From positions 29,002,361 to 29,066,360 of the forward strand of contig JAAONU010000003.1 of the NCBI GenBank assembly GCA_012932295.1: a stretch of DNA of 64,000 nucleotides, read 5' to 3'. The notes below the pieces were generated by a model, which was not told where the DNA came from, ran no database searches, and saw only the letters and a program-made list of their open reading frames with translations. A program made the translations under genes and the position numbers. This stretch comes from Cyclina sinensis (lineage: Eukaryota > Mollusca > Bivalvia > Venerida > Veneridae). Below are positions 61,101 to 64,000 of the stretch, piece by piece. Position 1 is the stretch's first letter. Every line of letters starts with the position of its first letter.

Positions 61101-63781
61101 TGCTGACGTTGTAACCATATACCAGCTAATAGTGCTGACGTTGTAACCATATGCCAGCTGAATAGTGCTGACGTTGTAACCATATGCCAGCTGAATAGTG
61201 CTGACGTTGTAACCATATGCCAGCTGAATAGTGCTGACGTTGTAACCATATACCAGCTTATAGTGCTGACGTTGTAACAATATACCAGCTAATAGTGCTG
61301 ACGTTGTAACCATATGCCAGCTGAATAGTGCTGACGTTGTAACCATATGCCAGCTGAATAGTGCTGACGTTGTAACCATATGCCAGCTGAATAGTGCTGA
61401 CGTTGTAACCATATACCAGCTTATAGTGCTGACGTTGTAACAATATACCAGCTTATAGTGCTGACGTTGTAACCATATGCCAACTGAATAGTGCTGACGT
61501 TGTAACAATATACCTGCTAATAGTGCTGACGTTGTAACCATATACCAGCTAATAGTGCTGACGTTGTAACAATATGCCAGCTAATAGTGCTGACGTTGTA
61601 ACAATATGCCAGCTAATAGTGCTGACGTTGTAACAATATGCCAGCTAATAGTGCTGACGTTGTAACCATATACCAGCTTATAGTGCTGACGTTGTAACCA
61701 TATGCCAGCTAGCGATAAAATGACACCTTGACCACATTCAGATTTCTTTGTTCATATACGGTGTAAATATTTACACCTGTCTTTTTTTATTTTAGCATAA
61801 ATGTGTCTGTGAAGAGACTGGGCGGGGCCTACGGGGGTAAGATCACAAGAAATAATATGGTGGCAGCGGCATGCGCGCTGGCTTCTAAATTAACCAACAG
61901 GTAAACCTCGGATGTAAAACGTATCTCATTTCATTCTACAATCTATCATTGTATTTGCATGCAGTTGTCACGGGTTCAGAGAAGAAGATACATCGAAGAC
62001 CAGACGAAACTGCAACTGATTTTATTCTTTAAAATTTGACATGAATTTCACGATCTCCAAGCAGGATCAGTGTAACGTAACATTAGAAAAAAAAATGTAC
62101 AAAAAAGCAGCTTTAATAAAATCAGGTGATTGGTTATAAAGTATCGTACTTAATGTTGAAAGGTAAACAATATTAAATAGAATTTAAAATACATATAAAC
62201 TCAAGTCTCAGTGACTACTTAAAAAACGGCATCTTAAGACATTTTTATCAGCGGCTACGAAATGAATTTCGATATTTCCTTTTCAGACCTGTTAGAGCTC
62301 GTCTAAGTATTCATACAAACCTTGGGATGTTAGGACGTCGATACCCGCACAGATGTGAGTACCATGTTGGCTATGACGACAGCGGAAAGTTACTCGGCAT
62401 TGATGTGAAGATATACGAAGGTCAAGGCTATTTGCCCAACGAAGACTCCGTAACCTTCTTCATAGGATTCATTGATAACGGTAAATTTACCCATGTTGTT
62501 ATAATACTGTGAAGAAACAGGAAAATACTAGTATCATCTTGAAGGGACATAGTTGAGTTTAGGTTCATTGAATGGTTGATAATCAGCTAAAAGCGTGATT
62601 GATGTATATATGTTACAGTCAATCTGTGGAGTTTAGCCTTTTCGTGAAATGACCAAATTCACTCAGTCATTTTTTTCATGATGTGGCTGAAATTTCCATG
62701 TCAATGTTACACAGATTGGCTGGTGCAGTTTCAGCCAATCTGTGTAATAATGTCTTGGGTTTTATAAGGAGTTTGATCTCATTAATAGTATAGTTTGTTT
62801 GATAAAATGAATAGAAAAAGCATGTATATCTTCATTTTTTACTCAAGAATAATTGTTACATAGAGAGACAAGTGTTTTAAGGTAGCCGGGCACCACAGGT
62901 ACTAAGGGGCTACCCCCAGTCCGCCAGCTGGGAACGTTTGAAACATTCCAAAAAACGCCTAGATGTGATCTGGTTTTGTTCGATGTGATTGTGGAAATGG
63001 TAAAAAACAATGTCAGACATATAAAAGTGTTCTAAGGCTGGTAAAATGTGTAATAGCAGATGCCACAGCAGTCTCCCATGTAAGAATTAATAGCTTCATG
63101 AACATTGTATGTGATGTGGAAAATGTACATTACTAGAATGTCAGTAATCTGATGTGCTTCAAAATTGTGCTTTTATTATGTTTAAACAGTGTACACAACT
63201 TTTATAAAAAAAAAAAAAAAAAAAAAAAAAGATGTTGTTAACATTAGTCTTAGTCTTGTTTCTTAAAGGTATATTTCTTCTATCAGCTGAGTTATTAAAA
63301 CTTTTGTTGCACCATCTCCAACTACAACAACAGATGGTTAGCAGTCAGAATTGAACCACTCATTTTAACTTACCTCCATGACAAACATTCCCATGACAAA
63401 TCCTTATGCCATACTCCAAGCCATTACCAAACATCAAAAGGACAGAACTAATTGTGGAAATCACCCTTCTTATTCCCTTCCCAAAGACTTTTGATTTTAG
63501 TCATGAAATGGCTGGAGCGTCATGAAAAGCCTGAAATATTTAGCCATTTCATGTAATGGCTGAGTGAATTGGTCATTTCATAAAAAGGCTAAATTTTTTA
63601 GCCATTTTATGAAATGGCTGATTTCAGAGATTGACTGTAATATATCTAAAATGTATTTTATTTCATCTTTTGTTATAATTATTATCCTTCATAATTTCAG
63701 CGTATTACTGTGCGAATTGGAAAATCAGCGTTGAAGCGATGCGGCTGAACACTGCTATGAATACAGCCTGCAGGGCACCCG
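45297..63781 (+). CDS. Aldehyde oxidase / xanthine dehydrogenase family molybdo-flavoenzyme, 24 exons, 3' end missing
   Basis: Coding exons: 45297-45343, 46093-46232, 46776-46945, 47364-47524, 48184-48260, 49143-49204, 49553-49772, 50245-50330, 50915-51067, 52308-52410, 53696-53835, 54230-54340, 54526-54592, 54777-54877, 55263-55427, 55734-55856, 56061-56168, 57259-57316, 57624-57773, 58402-58481, 60528-60637, 61796-61900, 62287-62480, 63701-63781. All have GT-AG introns and compatible phases with no internal stop: 937 codons plus one base. Domain order is zinc-ribbon-like leader (1-50), two [2Fe-2S] domains (51-203), FAD domain (about 240-480) and molybdenum-cofactor domains (from about 590). 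Family enzymes hydroxylate aldehydes or N-heterocycles at a molybdenum centre and pass electrons through Fe-S and FAD to O2 or NAD+. Full-length members have about 1330 residues, so roughly 400 lie beyond the window. Active-site residues fit aldehyde oxidase more than xanthine dehydrogenase. Confidence 0.92.
46185..49204 (+). CDS. Exons 2-6: two [2Fe-2S] cluster domains
   Basis: The plant-ferredoxin-like first cluster uses Cys90, Cys95 and Cys98 (CKQGGCGIC) and Cys120 ([10 protein letters not shown]). The second, all-helical cluster uses Cys160 and Cys163 ([15 protein letters not shown]) and Cys195 and Cys197 (NLCRCTGYRPI). All eight ligands of the family are present. [19 protein letters not shown] at the start is the standard beta-strand entry of this domain. 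Residues 203-219 lead into the linker ([13 protein letters not shown]). Confidence 0.93.
46340..46640 (+). repeat. tRNA-derived SINE in intron 2
   Basis: Box A-like GTGGTGGAGCGCTGG is followed about 30 bases later by a decayed box B (GGGAGTACGACCAC; consensus GGTTCGAcCC). A unique body of about 230 bp follows, and the element ends in a GTTGTTGTT tail near 46640, a common SINE tail type. Confidence 0.6.
48281..48683 (+). repeat. 45-bp minisatellite, nine copies, just after exon 5
   Basis: The unit begins ACACTTGTTCATTGTCCCTC and includes TTTACCTTGGTGATGAGAT. It starts 20 bp past the exon 5 donor. Because 45 is a multiple of three, long open frames appear in several frames on both strands; they encode only the repeat. 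Confidence 0.95.
48974..49016 (+). repeat. ATC/ATT trinucleotide stretch in intron 5
   Basis: TATCATCATCATCATTATAA and a following ATTATTATTATTATT run, about 130 bp before exon 6. Confidence 0.75.
49553..54340 (+). CDS. Exons 7-12: linker and FAD-binding domain
   Basis: After a Cys-rich linker (CSGGCSSQ) the FAD domain shows [16 protein letters not shown] and the dinucleotide-binding loop LLGANTGTG (285-293), then [11 protein letters not shown]. The segment [14 protein letters not shown] (about 372-385) replaces the ASxGGNI motif of xanthine dehydrogenase and fits invertebrate aldehyde-oxidase-like members. The domain closes with [13 protein letters not shown]. Residues for NAD+ versus O2 use cannot be judged by eye. 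Confidence 0.88.
50020..50100 (+). repeat. GATGAT/GAAGAA low-complexity stretch in intron 7
   Basis: GATGATGATGAAGAAGAAGA type sequence without a domain; intronic. Confidence 0.7.
50495..50692 (+). repeat. Dispersed repeat of about 200 bp, copy 2 (intron 8)
   Basis: Direct copy of the 7225-7452 repeat: TGTGTTTGCCTTTGCGACCA, CAATAAGCACCCCTATA, AAGATGGACAAGTCCATTTT and AGCAGGCTAAGAGTTAA. Confidence 0.75.
51247..51977 (+). repeat. 24-bp minisatellite of about 30 copies in intron 9
   Basis: The unit is of the type GTACCTTTTGTTGTTGTTCT plus AGGT, with alternating variants (GTGTACC, GTGAACC, CGTGTGC). The period is divisible by three, which gives a spurious 183-residue frame of [12 protein letters not shown] octapeptides on + and a Gln-rich frame on the minus strand. 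Repeat positions, not selection, explain both. Confidence 0.92.
51958..52003 (+). repeat. Hairpin at the end of the 24-bp array
   Basis: ACCTGTACCTTTTGTTG faces CATCAACAAAAAGTACAGGT across a short spacer: the last unit appears once in inverted orientation. Confidence 0.75.
52375..52612 (+). repeat. 50-bp minisatellite covering the end of exon 10 and its splice donor, five copies
   Basis: TGACTG(T/A)(A/G)CT occurs at 52381, 52431, 52481, 52531 and 52581, an exact 50-bp period. The first copy is the true exon end: coding sequence to 52410, then GTAATG. Copies 2-4 repeat the same ATAG/GTAATG junction; copy 5 has ATAG/GCAC and has lost the donor. Reading through the first donor meets an in-frame TGA (GTA ACA TCA TGA), so only the first donor keeps the frame. 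Confidence 0.93.
52680..53155 (-). repeat. Dispersed element, minus copy (intron 10)
   Basis: Inverted relative of 43195-43560, with the same block order on the opposite strand: ATCATTTGAAAGCTCTTT, AACTAAACTAATTTATACC, TCAGCATTTTTCTAGCAG, ATATGAGTTTACAGACCTTT and CTATTAATAGATTTC. Confidence 0.75.
53490..53550 (-). repeat. tRNA-like sequence in intron 10
   Basis: On the minus strand ATGTTCGATCCCCGGCCGC matches a pol III box B; the A box region is poor. TTAA with AGGCTAC at about 53312 could be the left end of a further TTAA MITE, but no right end was found. Confidence 0.4.
54526..63781 (+). CDS. Exons 13-24: molybdenum-cofactor domains (first part)
   Basis: Recognisable blocks: [37 protein letters not shown] (602-621), the conserved entry to the molybdenum domain; [19 protein letters not shown] (688-706); [14 protein letters not shown] (762-775), where Gln764 matches the Moco-binding Gln of bovine XDH (Q767); [13 protein letters not shown] (817-829); [19 protein letters not shown]; and NTACRAPG (931-938). 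The catalytic Glu near the C-terminus (bovine E1261) is outside the window. Confidence 0.92.
56488..56900 (+). repeat. Poly(T) run and repeat fragments ending in GGTGGGGGCATAAA (intron 17)
   Basis: A T-tract at 56490-56512 is followed by two short diverged units (GGGG(G/A)CA(T/A)AACTCTGCCG and ACCTCTGCCGGTCTCC). The end carries a duplicated block (GGTGGGGGCATAAAAATCAA, then CATGTCAATTTGGCTTGG), copies at about 56809 and 56858. TCCCCACCCCC at 56791 faces GGTGGGGGCAT as a small inverted pair. Confidence 0.5.
58150..58195 (+). repeat. 15-bp tandem repeat (GACAGGACATAG), three copies, intron 19
   Basis: Three successive AGGACAGGACAT-type units. Confidence 0.8.
58700..60140 (+). mobile_element. 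Decayed non-autonomous element with tandem units, intron 20
   Basis: Starts with TCCGGCATCTGGCGTCCGTA, like the left part of the GCTCACCTGA family. It then contains four to five diverged units (AAACTTT.AAAATCTTCTTCT, AATTTGGCACAA.TGTT, TGACCCTCTATA, AACATGGCC...AGGGGCGG). Ends are unclear. No coding potential. Confidence 0.5.
60171..60420 (+). repeat. 35-bp minisatellite, seven copies, 108 bp before exon 21
   Basis: Unit ACACATGACGCTATCTAGCT plus CCCACCCCCTTACAA; starts at 60171, 60206, 60241 and so on to 60381. The copies look identical to one another, so the expansion is very recent. Confidence 0.95.
60866..61710 (+). repeat. 33/32-bp minisatellite of 26 copies with higher-order pattern, intron 21
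   Basis: Core AGTGCTGACGTTGTAAC in every unit. Units of 33 bp (starting GAATAG) alternate with 32-bp units (TATAG or AATAG), with ATATGCCAGCT or ATATACCAGCT ends. In the middle of the array the order of types repeats every five units (three of 33 bp plus two of 32 bp, 163 bp). Minus-strand open frames ([15 protein letters not shown]) are by-products. Confidence 0.94.
62616..63637. mobile_element. 1.0-kb mariner-type MITE in intron 23
   Basis: The ends are CAGTCAATCT and AGATTGACTG, flanked on both sides by TA (62614-62615 and 63638-63639). CAGT...ACTG ends with TA duplication are the Tc1/mariner signature. Beyond the 10-bp perfect part, longer imperfect similarity continues inward (TTTAGCCTTTT.CGTGAAATGACC against its complement near 63540-63595). 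Interior: a poly(A) run at 63208-63230 and no transposase frame. Confidence 0.72.
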
Positions 63782-64000
63782 GTATGTTGTCATAGAAATA
63801 TCAGGAAAATTACTAACATAGAGCAGTTTATCTAAAACACCACGTGAAAAAGATAAGATAAAATCCAAATGAAGCCAAAACTTTTCAAGTGTTTGTGAAG
63901 TATATTTTGTTAACCAATCTATGGCGTTTCGTTCCGGATAGAATCTAGGTAACTTATACTATTTTTTTCAGTGTGCTGAATGTACTAAATCGATTTTTTT

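Noticed and set aside
60718..61541. Minus-strand frames with [11 protein letters not shown] repeats
   Set aside because: By-product of the 33-bp minisatellite.
60171..61710. Possible CRISPR arrays (regular 35-bp and 33-bp repeats)
   Set aside because: The units are contiguous with no unique spacers, and the sequence is a eukaryotic intron.
63976..64000. Possible exon 25 after TTTTTTTCAG at 63967-63976
   Set aside because: In the required phase it reads V-C-stop (TGTGCTGA) and does not match the expected continuation after CRAPG.

Overview
This looks like invertebrate nuclear DNA, most probably from a bivalve mollusc. It is AT-rich, its genes are split by GT-AG introns, and it is packed with small non-autonomous transposons, minisatellites and an intact non-LTR retrotransposon. 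The bivalve call rests on repeat types I recognise from such genomes (elements carrying runs of GTCC and CGGAC, tRNA-derived SINEs, TIR elements ending in GGGGGCAT) and on gene content, not on a search.

Layout. 1-177 (+) is the last coding exon of a TMEM263-like membrane protein, followed by about 10 kb of 3' UTR or intergenic DNA rich in repeats. 14488-10643 (-) is a complete six-exon gene. I assembled it by hand with consistent splice phases: a 275-residue nicotinamidase with a signal peptide, three N-glycosylation sequons and a hydrophobic C-terminal tail of GPI-anchor type. It converges on the TMEM263-like gene. 17364-21405 (-) is a LINE, 5'-truncated but with a long open reading frame. 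21.4-45 kb is a gene desert of nested mobile elements: a 2.4-kb element with GCTCACCTGA ends, a hAT derivative that keeps a BED zinc finger, a 2.1-kb foldback concatemer flanked by an 11-bp direct repeat, a TTAA-flanked MITE carrying a tRNA-like sequence, and a 611-bp palindrome inside a 2.3-kb TIR element. 45297-63781 and beyond (+) holds 24 phase-consistent exons (937 codons) of an aldehyde oxidase / xanthine dehydrogenase family molybdo-flavoenzyme, whose 3' end lies outside the window.

How the genes work. Nicotinamidase turns nicotinamide into nicotinate, feeding NAD salvage; the leader and tail place this copy on the cell surface or outside it. The molybdo-flavoenzyme has all eight Fe-S cysteines, an FAD domain and most of the molybdenum domain. 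Residues that make xanthine dehydrogenase purine-specific are replaced, so I call it aldehyde-oxidase-like. Its N-terminus carries an unusual extra CxxC...CxxC zinc-ribbon-like module.

The most interesting candidates are this zinc-ribbon fusion, the GPI-type nicotinamidase, a pair of about 435-bp TTAA MITEs sharing a tRNA-like core, the foldback concatemer, and a minisatellite that has repeatedly duplicated an exon end with its splice donor.
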